64,000 nucleotides of DNA from Terriglobales bacterium. GTDB lineage: Bacteria > Acidobacteriota > Terriglobia > Terriglobales > Acidobacteriaceae. Within the stretch, counting starts at the first letter, position 1, and the number at the start of each line of letters is the position of its first letter. Below are positions 8,412 through 16,012 of the stretch, piece after piece. The stretch spans positions 1 through 64,000 of the forward strand of contig JAICWP010000009.1 in NCBI GenBank assembly GCA_025934735.1, read 5' to 3'. Position numbers and translations under genes: made by a program. The notes beneath the pieces were generated by a model. That model worked only from the letters and a program-made list of their open reading frames with translations, was not told the origin of the DNA and made no database searches.

Positions 8412-8627
8412 GCTGAAATCTTAGGGCAGAACCATTATTTTTGTCAAGTATATTATTGTCATTTTTGTTAGCTTTCTGCTCCCTGACCTGGACCCGGTAG
8501 GCATTGCGGCTATGATCTACGCGCACCCACACCCATTCGCTGATCCGGTCGCTACATCTATCCGCCGGCGCGGGTCGAGCGGCTGATCCGTGTTCTTTTA
8601 ATGGGAAGCTCGAAGGAGTTGGATCAA

Positions 8628-9443
8628 ATGCATCAGGCGAGAGGCCATTCACAAGAACGAAGCACGATCATGATTTGTCTGTTTGTTGTCGTGCTCGGTC
8701 CCACCGCAGTTCTAGCTCAAGCTGCGCTGCCAATCCGTTCCTCTAACTGTGACGTCATCGTTGGACCTCGTTCCGTTCTTAAAGAAATCGCCGACTGCCT
8801 TGCTCGAGCGGATCGCGACTGCAGGCCGGCTGGGTTCCGCTTCAAGCAATTCGCGATGGTTGACACACGTGATGGTTCAGGAGGGTACGTCGTAATCAAG
8901 GATGTCAGGGGTGCGACCCAGTTGTTGCTAATTCCGACACGTGCAATTCCCGGCATTGAGGGCAATTGCCTCATTGATGATCCGGCGGTGCCCAATTATT
9001 TCAGAGCTGCATGGGAAGCCAGTGCTTTTCTGGCCCGCTCCACAATAGAACCGGGGCGCCCGGCAGTAAGCCTCGTAGTCAACCCTAAGCCGGGCCGTAG
9101 GGACGGTCAGCTGCATATACATATTGATTGGCTCCGACAAAGAATTTTGGATCAACTCGCGGATCTAAATCTTCGAGAGAGATGGTCCTCTGTGACCCTT
9201 CAGGTGGATGGTCGCGAGTATCAATACAAAGCTATGCAACTGAGAGATTCGCAATTTAACTTTCTGCCGTTCAAAATGGCCGCTACTGTTCCCGATCTCA
9301 AAGAGCCCATGGAAGATCGAACGATAGTGGTCATTGAGATGAACAGAGGCAGCATGCCGAAGGGATTCATTCTTCTGATCGGCGAGACACCTGATGAAGG
9401 AGAAGTGTTGCAGACAAATGATCATTCTGTTATGGCACGATGA
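8628..9443 (+). CDS. cdh: CDP-diacylglycerol pyrophosphatase (Cdh family)
   Basis: 271 residues from the ATG at 8628, chosen for the AAGGAG 9 nt upstream; an ATG at 8601 lacks such a site. A signal peptide (MICLFVVVLGPTAVLAQA) precedes the Cdh domain. Family landmarks are GGYVVIKDVRGATQLLLIPT, GIEGNCL, NYFRAAWEAS and the HIT-like QLHIHIDWLR motif. The enzyme cleaves CDP-diacylglycerol to CMP and phosphatidate, in the periplasm or at the membrane. It stands alone, between a dead transposase and a dead muramidase, so it is probably acquired cargo. Length is close to the usual ~250 residues. Confidence 0.88.
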   Translation: MHQARGHSQERSTIMICLFVVVLGPTAVLAQAALPIRSSNCDVIVGPRSVLKEIADCLARADRDCRPAGFRFKQFAMVDTRDGSGGYVVIKDVRGATQLLLIPTRAIPGIEGNCLIDDPAVPNYFRAAWEASAFLARSTIEPGRPAVSLVVNPKPGRRDGQLHIHIDWLRQRILDQLADLNLRERWSSVTLQVDGREYQYKAMQLRDSQFNFLPFKMAATVPDLKEPMEDRTIVVIEMNRGSMPKGFILLIGETPDEGEVLQTNDHSVMAR

Positions 9444-9655
9444 ATGTCTCCTTGGCTTGATCACGATTGTTTCCTTCAAGGCGGGACGAGAGTTACCACC
9501 GTCGCTTCGGCGCGCATTGATCTGTTCCTTTACATCAGTCCCGACGTAGAGGCATGCATTCCAAGCCCTACGGCCAAGTCTGCTCTCTGACGCCCAGCTT
9601 GGGTTCATTTGGGTGCAACTCATTTGCACCACTTTTTTCTGTAAGCGATACCAGA

Positions 9656-10142
9656 TCAAGTATTTAGGGTATGACCCTGATTGGTTCGGGACCGTACTGC
9701 GACAAGCCACAGCCAGCACTGTTGTAACACTGGGTCGCTGCTTGTGCCCAGCAGCTCCCTTAGGTAATGGCCGGCATACAGCCCTGGCCATTTCGGGGTT
9801 ACCTCGTGCACATGTGTAGCGAAGGCACGGGCTCCTTCTAGGTTCATGCTTGGCCCTTGAGGATTTGCCTCAAAATCGAGTACCAGCAACGTCCGGCCGC
9901 CTGGTTGAACTGTATTAACAAAGAACTCGGCCTGCGAAATGCCGTCCGCCCCTACCCCGAAGTGGTATGCACCCAAAACGGGCCGGTCGCCTGCGCGCGG
10001 CTTTGATTAGTCCAATAAATGGGATCTTTGTACTGCCATCCCTGCGTTGCCTTATGTATGATGCCGAAAGATCGTCTGAGCTAACGCCACGTTGTAACTG
10101 GCTTTCGATACCACCGCGTTGGAGATTGCTGATCGCACTCAC
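9656..10142 (-). pseudogene. Decayed GH25-type muramidase (lysozyme)
   Basis: Pieces of a glycoside hydrolase 25 lysozyme lie in different minus-strand frames. One frame upstream gives FGIIHKATQGWQYKDPIYWT followed by NQSRAQATG. A second frame (9656-9976) continues GAYHFGVGADGISQAEFFV, VLDFEANPQG and HEVTPKWPGLYAGHYLREL, ending in LWL. The join near 9980 needs a frameshift. The catalytic Asp-x-Glu strand (LDFE) is still visible. Upstream of 10040 the N-terminus is also scrambled. Such enzymes are common phage or island lysins, fitting the mobile context. Confidence 0.75.
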
Positions 10143-10381
10143 TATTTGGAAATTGTCTCTCTTCTAAAGAGTGCAGGTACTCCTCAATGAGGGTCGTACG
10201 CCGAGGCGCATAGCCCATTCAATGAGTGTGTGAGCCCCAACCCTGCCGGATGAAGGAGCATTGCGGGTTAGACGCCATTACAACTCTCATCCTAGCAGGA
10301 AGCGAGGACGAGGTCTGAGCCTTGCACCAGAGTTCGGAAATCGTCTGCTAGGGCCAACCATCATATAAAATCAGCTCTTGA

Positions 10382-11357
10382 ATGGACCAGAATATCAAGA
10401 TATACGCGGACTCGGTGTATGAACAGGCTTGCCTGGAGGCACGCCGGAAAGCACGAGACGAGAAAACGGAATATATGCGGCTTAGGGCTTCTCGGAGCGC
10501 TGCCATGTTTATTCCTGTGAGCGGACCTGACATCCAGCAGATAGTTAAGATCCAGAGCGGATACATCGAGCGCTGCATGACCGCGAGGCTGGAGAGCTAC
10601 GAGAAGGCATATACCGAGGTTGCCGGCACCCCAACGGATGAGGACTTCACAACCATCCTTAACGAGTGCAAGGCCGTAAGATCTCAGACCGTAAAGCACG
10701 CAATTACCGCCCTGACCCAGTTCATCGCTTCCCACGGTGGTGGGGTGCCATTTTTGCCAGATGAAGCACACGTAGAACACAGTTCAGCCCACGCCCACGA
10801 TTGGGTTCTACAAAGATGGAAGACCTGGCGAGCGAAGGCCCAGCTGCAACGATCAGAGTTGAAAAGCGTGGAGCGAGAGAAGCACTTTGATGCCCTGATG
10901 CCGGTCTGTAACCGAGCAGATTTCGATAGGGATCTCGCTGAACTGACTACAAATAGCAGTGAATCGAACCCATTTGCGCTGCTCTTCATGGATCTGGACA
11001 AGTTTAAGTCCATCAACGACGGTCCTGGAGGTCATGAGGCGGGAGATTGCGCCCTTGTAGCGTTCGGAAAAGCGGTGCTCGCCGTAACGTTACGGGGGTG
11101 ACGAGGTCTGTGTCATCCTTCCTAACCATACAGTTGATGAGGCTGTCGGAGTTGCAGAGCGCATTCGCCGCGAAGTACAGGCGATCAAGACGGCCGAGCG
11201 GCCTGATGGACTGAGCACAAGCATTGGTGTGGCAAGCTTCCCTGAATCAACCAGCGATCCATCGAAACTCTGCTCAGTCGCCGACGGCGCCATGTACGTT
11301 TCGAAAAGATCCGGAGGTAATCGGGTCTGCACGGCTGAGCCGGAACGCCCAGGCTAG
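10382..11357 (+). pseudogene. Diguanylate cyclase (GGDEF) gene broken by one base
   Basis: The frame from ATG 10382 runs 239 codons: an N-terminal helical region of unknown type (1-175), then FALLFMDLDKFKSINDGPGG with the substrate-binding GGDEF-domain start, stopping at 11101. One base later the reading frame resumes as YGGDEVCVILPNH, continues through TSIGVASFPESTSDPSKL and ADGAMYVSKRSGGNRV, and stops at 11355-11357. One extra T near 11090, just before the active-site loop, explains everything. The motif itself is intact as GGDEV. The defect could be real or a sequence error; either way the rest looks undamaged. Confidence 0.85.
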
Positions 11358-11406
11358 CCTCGGATGCTGGGTGCAACCGGTTTGGAGATGCGCCAAATTG
11401 CTGAAC

Positions 11407-11479
11407 GGCGGGCAAGTCGGAAGCAACCTTCCAAACGGGCCGGAGGGACTGGAGTGTGAACTCCACTGCCCAGCCCGCC
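11407..11479 (+). other. Three-way-junction-like inverted repeat in the 11358-11705 gap
   Basis: An outer perfect stem pairs GGCGGGC (11407-11413) with GCCCGCC (11473-11479). Inside are two small hairpins, GGAAG-CAAC-CTTCC and GGAGT-GTGA-ACTCC. It sits downstream of the broken GGDEF gene and could be a terminator, a structured RNA or part of a mobile-element end. No U-run follows. The rest of the 348-bp gap up to the tRNA fragment holds nothing I recognise. Confidence 0.45.
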
Positions 11480-11705
11480 ACCTTTCAAACCGCCTCGCAC
11501 GTCGGAGCTCTGCGACGTCTCCCAAAATCTCTGGAGGAAAGCCATGAGCAGCATGATTTGTGTTAACAGAAGAAATTTGGTCGAGTACAGGGTTTTTGTA
11601 ACATCCTTAATAACAACTCGGCGCAAATTGCCCATTTCTGCCTAATGCCGGAACCGGGAAGCCGCTGAAACTGCAGCAGGTTAAGGGTTTAAGGCCGCGC
11701 CCGAC

Positions 11706-11747
11706 CTAATCCATTGGTCCCAGGTTCAAATCCTGGCGGGCCCACCA
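11706..11747 (+). other. 3' fragment of tRNA-Arg(UCU); att-like scar
   Basis: The segment starts inside the anticodon loop (CTAA), continues with the 3' anticodon stem TCCAT, variable loop, T arm (CCAGG TTCAAAT CCTGG), acceptor strand and CCA. The 5' half of a tRNA is absent: the sequence before 11706 cannot form the D arm or 5' acceptor strand. Bacterial tRNA-Arg(UCU) genes are frequent integration targets, and the 3' remnant marks the far end of an element lying to its left. This coincides with the change from island to core gene content. The intact tRNA-Arg should be off the left edge. Confidence 0.75.
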
Positions 11748-11780
11748 CACATTTTCTCCGGCCATATTGAGAATTCGCAG

Positions 11781-12545
11781 TCAGCGCAGTGGAACGGAAA
11801 GTTCTGGGTTCTGGCAGTGCCGCACAAAGCCCTCCCCTAGCTCGCAGCCGGCTTCCATGCCGCGAAACTGGTTCATCTTGTCGTGCAGCCGGTACCAACC
11901 TTCAGGGTCCTGGCTGGCGTGGGCGAAGCAAGCCGCCCGCTTCCGGTCCGCGGTTTTGGTGATGTCAACGTAGTTGGTGGGATGGAACAGTTGTGTCTGC
12001 GTTCCCTGTTCCACTTCAAAGTAATACAGATCAAATGCCTTATGCGCCGCTACCCAGGCGTCATAAACCAGCAAAGAAGCGGCCCGGTGGTCGCGGTGCG
12101 TGTCAATCGGCCAATGGGTGAATACGATGTCCGGGTGTTCGGCGTCTAAAACGGCGCGAAATTCATCGTAGCGCGCGCGGTTGATTTCGGTATTGCCGTC
12201 AATTTGCCCGGCAAATACCGGTTTGGCCTTCAGAATGGCGCAGGCTTTTTGCGACTCCGCGGTGCGAATGGCGGCGGCTTCCGGCGCCGATTTGCCGCGA
12301 ATGCCCGCCTCGCCTCGGGTTAAATACAGGATAGAGACTTCGTGGCCCAGGTCGGTATAAAGTGCGATCGTGCCACCGCAGCCCGATTCAGGATCATCAG
12401 GGTGCGCGCCCGCAACTACTATTTTCAGCGGCTTTGGTTTGGTGCCCGGAGTTTGGTCGCCCTCGGCCTGCCTTGCCAGCAAGGGTAGTCCTGCTGCCGC
12501 CGCCAGCGACTGCCCCAACATTTCTCTGCGCGTCACTTTTCTCAC
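11781..12545 (-). CDS. PIG-L/LmbE-family deacetylase, exported
   Basis: 254 residues from a GTG with GAGGAG upstream. A Tat-like signal (TRREMLGQSLAAAAGLPLLA) suggests export. The zinc site is clear: AHPDDPE near the start (His48, Asp51) and THRDH (His150, Asp152, His153). The family removes N-acetyl groups from sugars such as GlcNAc-inositol conjugates and related small molecules. It is divergent from the nucleoside hydrolase gene by about 190 bp. Substrate unknown; its place at the edge of a nucleoside/sugar locus suggests small-molecule carbohydrate scavenging. Confidence 0.9.
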   Translation of the reverse strand: MRKVTRREMLGQSLAAAAGLPLLARQAEGDQTPGTKPKPLKIVVAGAHPDDPESGCGGTIALYTDLGHEVSILYLTRGEAGIRGKSAPEAAAIRTAESQKACAILKAKPVFAGQIDGNTEINRARYDEFRAVLDAEHPDIVFTHWPIDTHRDHRAASLLVYDAWVAAHKAFDLYYFEVEQGTQTQLFHPTNYVDITKTADRKRAACFAHASQDPEGWYRLHDKMNQFRGMEAGCELGEGFVRHCQNPELSVPLR

Positions 12546-12738
12546 GAGAATTGCTCCTCAGCCCTGAAGTGTTACTTTCGACGAGCCCGGCAGTATAGCT
12601 CAGCGGCATCAACCCGCGGGCGAATTGCCCCCACGATTGACACATTGAAGACCGCAGAGTAGCCTTTGGAGCTTTTTGCTGCGCCAACCCTAATCCCTCT
12701 CGGGCGCGGGTTGCGGACTGTGATGGGGTGACTCAGTC

Positions 12739-13791
12739 ATGAAACTGTTAGTTATCCGCGTGCTGTTGCTCCTGCTCGCTGTCGCAACCTTTGCTAGGTG
12801 GGCGCCATCCCAAACTGCCCCCAAGAAGGTCATCATTGACACTGATCCGGGCACCGATGATGCCCTCGCCATCCTTCTCGCGCTCAACTCGCCCGAAGTG
12901 CAGGTGGAGGCGATCACAGTGGTGCCGGGCAATGTAACCGCGCAGATGGGGCTCGACAACGCGCTCAAGTTGGCCACGCTGGCCAACCGCTGCGACATTC
13001 CCGTGGCCGGCGGAGCCCAGCACCCTCTGGCGCAGAAGCTCGTCACCGCCGAGTTCTGGCATGGCAAGAATGGCCTAGCCAATATCGAACTGCCTACCCG
13101 TTGTCACGCCGACCCACGCTTTGGCCCCGACCTGATCATTGAATTGGTACACAAATTTCCCCACCAGATCACGCTCGTTCCCGTGGGGCCGCTGACCAAC
13201 ATCGCTCTGGCAGTTTCCAAGGATCCGTCCATCGTCCCCCTGGTAAAGGAAGTGATCCTTATGGGCGGCAGCATTTCCGGCGGCAACGTGAACGCGGCCG
13301 CGGAAGCCAACATCTATAACGATCCTGACGCCGCGCAAATCGTCTTCAACGCCGGCTTTGCGTCACTCACCATGGTGGGCCTGGATGTGGGCAACAAAAC
13401 GCTGCTCACGGACCGGCAAATCGCACAACTGGAAGCCGCTCCCGGCCCCATGTCGCACTTCGTGGCCCAGGTGGGACGCTTTCTGCTGGAGCTTTCGCGG
13501 CGTTTTGGGGAAACCGGCACTCCCATGTACGACCCGCTGGCTATGGGCGTCACGCTTGACCCCACGCTGGTTACCACCCAAGCCATGCGCGTGGACGTGG
13601 AAACGCGCGGCCAGTTTACGCGTGGCGAAACTGTGGCCAACCGCACCAATACCGTGGAGCGCAACGTGCTCCGTGGCGATCGCTACGTCATCGAAGGGAT
13701 GGACAAGGTCACGCCCAACGCCAAGGTTTGCGTAGATGTGCAGGCACAACGCTTTCTCGACCTGCTGGTCAGCCGCCTGCACGGGAAATAG
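12739..13791 (+). CDS. Exported inosine/uridine-preferring-type nucleoside hydrolase
   Basis: 350 residues with an N-terminal signal peptide (about residues 1-25). The calcium/ribose-binding fingerprint DTDPGTDD is at residues 34-41 and is canonical. Further family landmarks are TLVPVGPLTNIALA, VKEVILMGGS, NVNAAAEANIYNDPDAA and MYDPLAMG. The enzyme splits the N-glycosidic bond of nucleosides to base and (deoxy)ribose; here probably outside the cytoplasm. It converges on a permease gene with a 6-bp gap. A second, more divergent paralogue lies at 25085. Confidence 0.92.
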   Translation: MKLLVIRVLLLLLAVATFARWAPSQTAPKKVIIDTDPGTDDALAILLALNSPEVQVEAITVVPGNVTAQMGLDNALKLATLANRCDIPVAGGAQHPLAQKLVTAEFWHGKNGLANIELPTRCHADPRFGPDLIIELVHKFPHQITLVPVGPLTNIALAVSKDPSIVPLVKEVILMGGSISGGNVNAAAEANIYNDPDAAQIVFNAGFASLTMVGLDVGNKTLLTDRQIAQLEAAPGPMSHFVAQVGRFLLELSRRFGETGTPMYDPLAMGVTLDPTLVTTQAMRVDVETRGQFTRGETVANRTNTVERNVLRGDRYVIEGMDKVTPNAKVCVDVQAQRFLDLLVSRLHGK

Positions 13792-13797
13792 CCGAAT

Positions 13798-14775
13798 CTA
13801 TCCGTAGGCGCGCGACACCAGAAAAATTGCCAGCCCGTAGAACACGAACATGAAGGTCAGGTAAGCCTTGGCGCGCGGCCCGGACGCCGCGAATTCCTTC
13901 CACGCGAAGATTCCCCACAGCGCGGCCACCATGGGCGCCGATTGCCCGATGGCATAGGAGATGGCCACTCCTGTCAGGTTGGCTGCCGACATATTGAATA
14001 CCGTGCCGATCCCCCAGATGAAGCCGCCGAGCAATCCAAAAATGTGCCCGGAGGCGGGTGCGTGGAAAAAGCCGCTAAAATCCACTGGTTTTCCCACCAG
14101 CGGATGCTTCATGAAGTACACGTTCCAGATGAAGCAGGAAAGCAGCGCGCCGAGAGTTAAAAATACGCAGACGCTGTAAGGCCCCAGGGTGTTGCCACGG
14201 GTCATGGAGTGGGTCACAAAAGGGGCCCACAGCCCCATCAGCACCCCGGAAACGATACAGGTGACCAGGCTCTTTCTCGAGGCAGAACGTCCTGCCGTCA
14301 CCAGGCTGCCATAGGCTTTACCGTCCAGGATCACCGCTATGAGGGCGCAGGCCACGCCCACCGCCAGGAATGCGGCGCTGCCCTTGGGTTGCAGCGCATA
14401 ACTCAGCACCACACCCACCACCAAAGCAATACCGATGGAAATCGGAAACGCGACCGCCAGACCCGCCATGTCAATGGCGGCCACCAAAAGCAGGTTTGCC
14501 AGATTGAAGACCACGCCGGCCACCAGGGCGTAAACGATGTTGGAGCCGTCGGCGGCATGAACATTGTTAAGAAAGCTGGACGCGTTGTGCCCGGTGCTGC
14601 CCATGGTGAAAGCCAGGATCAGGGACACCACAAAAATGCCGATGGCGTAGTCCCAATAAAAGAGTTCAAAACGATAGTTTTTCACTCCCTTGAAGGTGTT
14701 CGCCCACGATCCCCAGCACACGGCACTGGTGATCATCATTACAAGTGCTACGCCCAGGCTTTGCGGTGTGAACAT
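13798..14775 (-). CDS. GRP/ureide-permease-like sugar or nucleoside transporter
   Basis: 325 residues starting at the ATG at 14775, with AGGAGAA 6 nt upstream. About ten transmembrane helices are visible with no other domain. The opening (SAVCWGSWANTFK), ELFYWDYAIG and repeated small-residue helices fit the drug/metabolite transporter superfamily, glucose/ribose porter or ureide permease branch. Divergent from deoC and convergent with the nucleoside hydrolase. The likely substrate is therefore a sugar, deoxyribose, nucleoside or base. Family-level call is firm; substrate is inference. Confidence 0.8.
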   Translation of the reverse strand: MFTPQSLGVALVMMITSAVCWGSWANTFKGVKNYRFELFYWDYAIGIFVVSLILAFTMGSTGHNASSFLNNVHAADGSNIVYALVAGVVFNLANLLLVAAIDMAGLAVAFPISIGIALVVGVVLSYALQPKGSAAFLAVGVACALIAVILDGKAYGSLVTAGRSASRKSLVTCIVSGVLMGLWAPFVTHSMTRGNTLGPYSVCVFLTLGALLSCFIWNVYFMKHPLVGKPVDFSGFFHAPASGHIFGLLGGFIWGIGTVFNMSAANLTGVAISYAIGQSAPMVAALWGIFAWKEFAASGPRAKAYLTFMFVFYGLAIFLVSRAYG

Positions 14776-14976
14776 CGTTTCTCCTTGGCTGTGTCCTGCC
14801 AAACGTCTGCAGGTGCGGCTACTTACTGGCCCAGGCTTAGAAGTTGCAGCACAGGTTGGCAGCAGGGTATCACCGATGGTGCCTGGCGCATCGGCAAGTT
14901 TTGACCCGAAACCGCTGCCGGGCCAATCCGCAAAGGGCTAACCAGGGCCGTCGTATCTGCCGTACAATGCAGGTCC

Positions 14977-15990
14977 ATGCCGGGCGACAACATTACTGCC
15001 CAGTCCACTCCTGAGGTGATCGCCACCCTGGCCGGTCGGCCCTTGTTGTCCAATCGCGGCATGCCGCTGAACCTGGACTGGGTAAAGGAAGTGCGGGTCA
15101 ACACCAGCGCGGTGGAGCGCCGGGCGCAAACCCACGTCGCTCGCCGTACGGTTAAAAAGGAATGGCAGGCGGCCTGGCTGTTGCGGGCCATTTCGTGCAT
15201 GGACCTGACCACGCTTTCCGGCGACGACACCGAAGAACGCGTCCGGCGGCTTTGTGCCAAAGCGCGACAACCCATCCAGCCCGCGCTGGCCCGGAATCTC
15301 GGAGTTGAACAACTCGAAATTAAGATCGCGGCGGTTTGCGTGTACCACCGCTTCGCGGAAACCGCGCTGCGCGCCCTGGAAGGCAGCGGTGTGAAGGTTG
15401 CGGCGGTCTCCACCGGCTTCCCCGCGGGACTTTCCGCTTTGGAAGAGCGGATCGCCGAAGTCAGGCGCTCGGCGGAAATCGGAGTTCAGGAGATTGATAC
15501 GGTCATCACCCGGGCTCATGTGCTCGGCGGGCGTTGGCAGGCTCTCTACGATGAGATAGCTGAGTTCAAGCGCGCCTGCGGCAACGCCCACATAAAAGTG
15601 ATCCTGGGAGCCGGCGACCTGCTCACCCTGCGCAACGTAGCTCGCGCCAGCGTGGTGGCCATGATGGCGGGAGCGGACTTCATCAAGACCTCTACCGGCA
15701 AGGAACCCACCAACGCGACTCTGCCCGTCGGCTTGGTCATGACCCGCGCCATTCGCGAGTACGCTCAGGAGACGGGCATGGCCGTGGGATTCAAACCTGC
15801 CGGCGGCATCCGCACCGCCAAGCAGGCCACCGAATGGCTGGCGTTAATGAAAGAGGAACTGGGGACGCCGTGGATGCGAGCCGAGCTTTTCCGTTTTGGA
15901 GCCAGCGGGCTGCTGAATGATATTGAACGGCAACTGGAGCACCATGCGACGGGGCGTTACTCGGCCGATTATCGCCATCCCATCGCCTAA
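14977..15990 (+). CDS. deoC: Deoxyribose-phosphate aldolase
   Basis: 337 residues, longer than the usual ~220-260 because of an N-terminal extension (residues 1-90). Core motifs are STGFPAG, EIGVQEIDTVI, IKVILGAGDL and the Schiff-base lysine in ADFIKTSTGK (Lys237), followed by VGFKPAGGIRT. It cleaves 2-deoxyribose 5-phosphate to acetaldehyde and glyceraldehyde 3-phosphate. The next gene, an aldehyde dehydrogenase, starts 22 bp downstream, well placed to oxidise the acetaldehyde. Cytoplasmic. The long-form DeoC is seen in other bacteria and is not a sign of error. Confidence 0.95.
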   Translation: MPGDNITAQSTPEVIATLAGRPLLSNRGMPLNLDWVKEVRVNTSAVERRAQTHVARRTVKKEWQAAWLLRAISCMDLTTLSGDDTEERVRRLCAKARQPIQPALARNLGVEQLEIKIAAVCVYHRFAETALRALEGSGVKVAAVSTGFPAGLSALEERIAEVRRSAEIGVQEIDTVITRAHVLGGRWQALYDEIAEFKRACGNAHIKVILGAGDLLTLRNVARASVVAMMAGADFIKTSTGKEPTNATLPVGLVMTRAIREYAQETGMAVGFKPAGGIRTAKQATEWLALMKEELGTPWMRAELFRFGASGLLNDIERQLEHHATGRYSADYRHPIA

Positions 15991-16012
15991 TCCAAGGTGT
16001 GAGCCATAGCGC

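Noticed and set aside
9165-9791. 208-residue minus-strand frame
   Set aside because: It lies mostly antisense to the 3' part of the Cdh gene, has no ribosome site and unprotein-like composition.
11354-11635. 93-residue minus-strand frame with a hydrophobic segment
   Set aside because: No ribosome site; the hydrophobic run is followed by hairpin-derived low-complexity sequence.
11689-11898. Minus-strand frame containing GPPGFEPGTNGL
   Set aside because: It translates the tRNA-Arg 3' fragment and the start of the PIG-L gene region; not a gene.
12590-12640. tRNA-like TATAGCTCAGCGGCAT
   Set aside because: Resembles a D arm, but no anticodon arm, T arm or acceptor stem can be formed around it.
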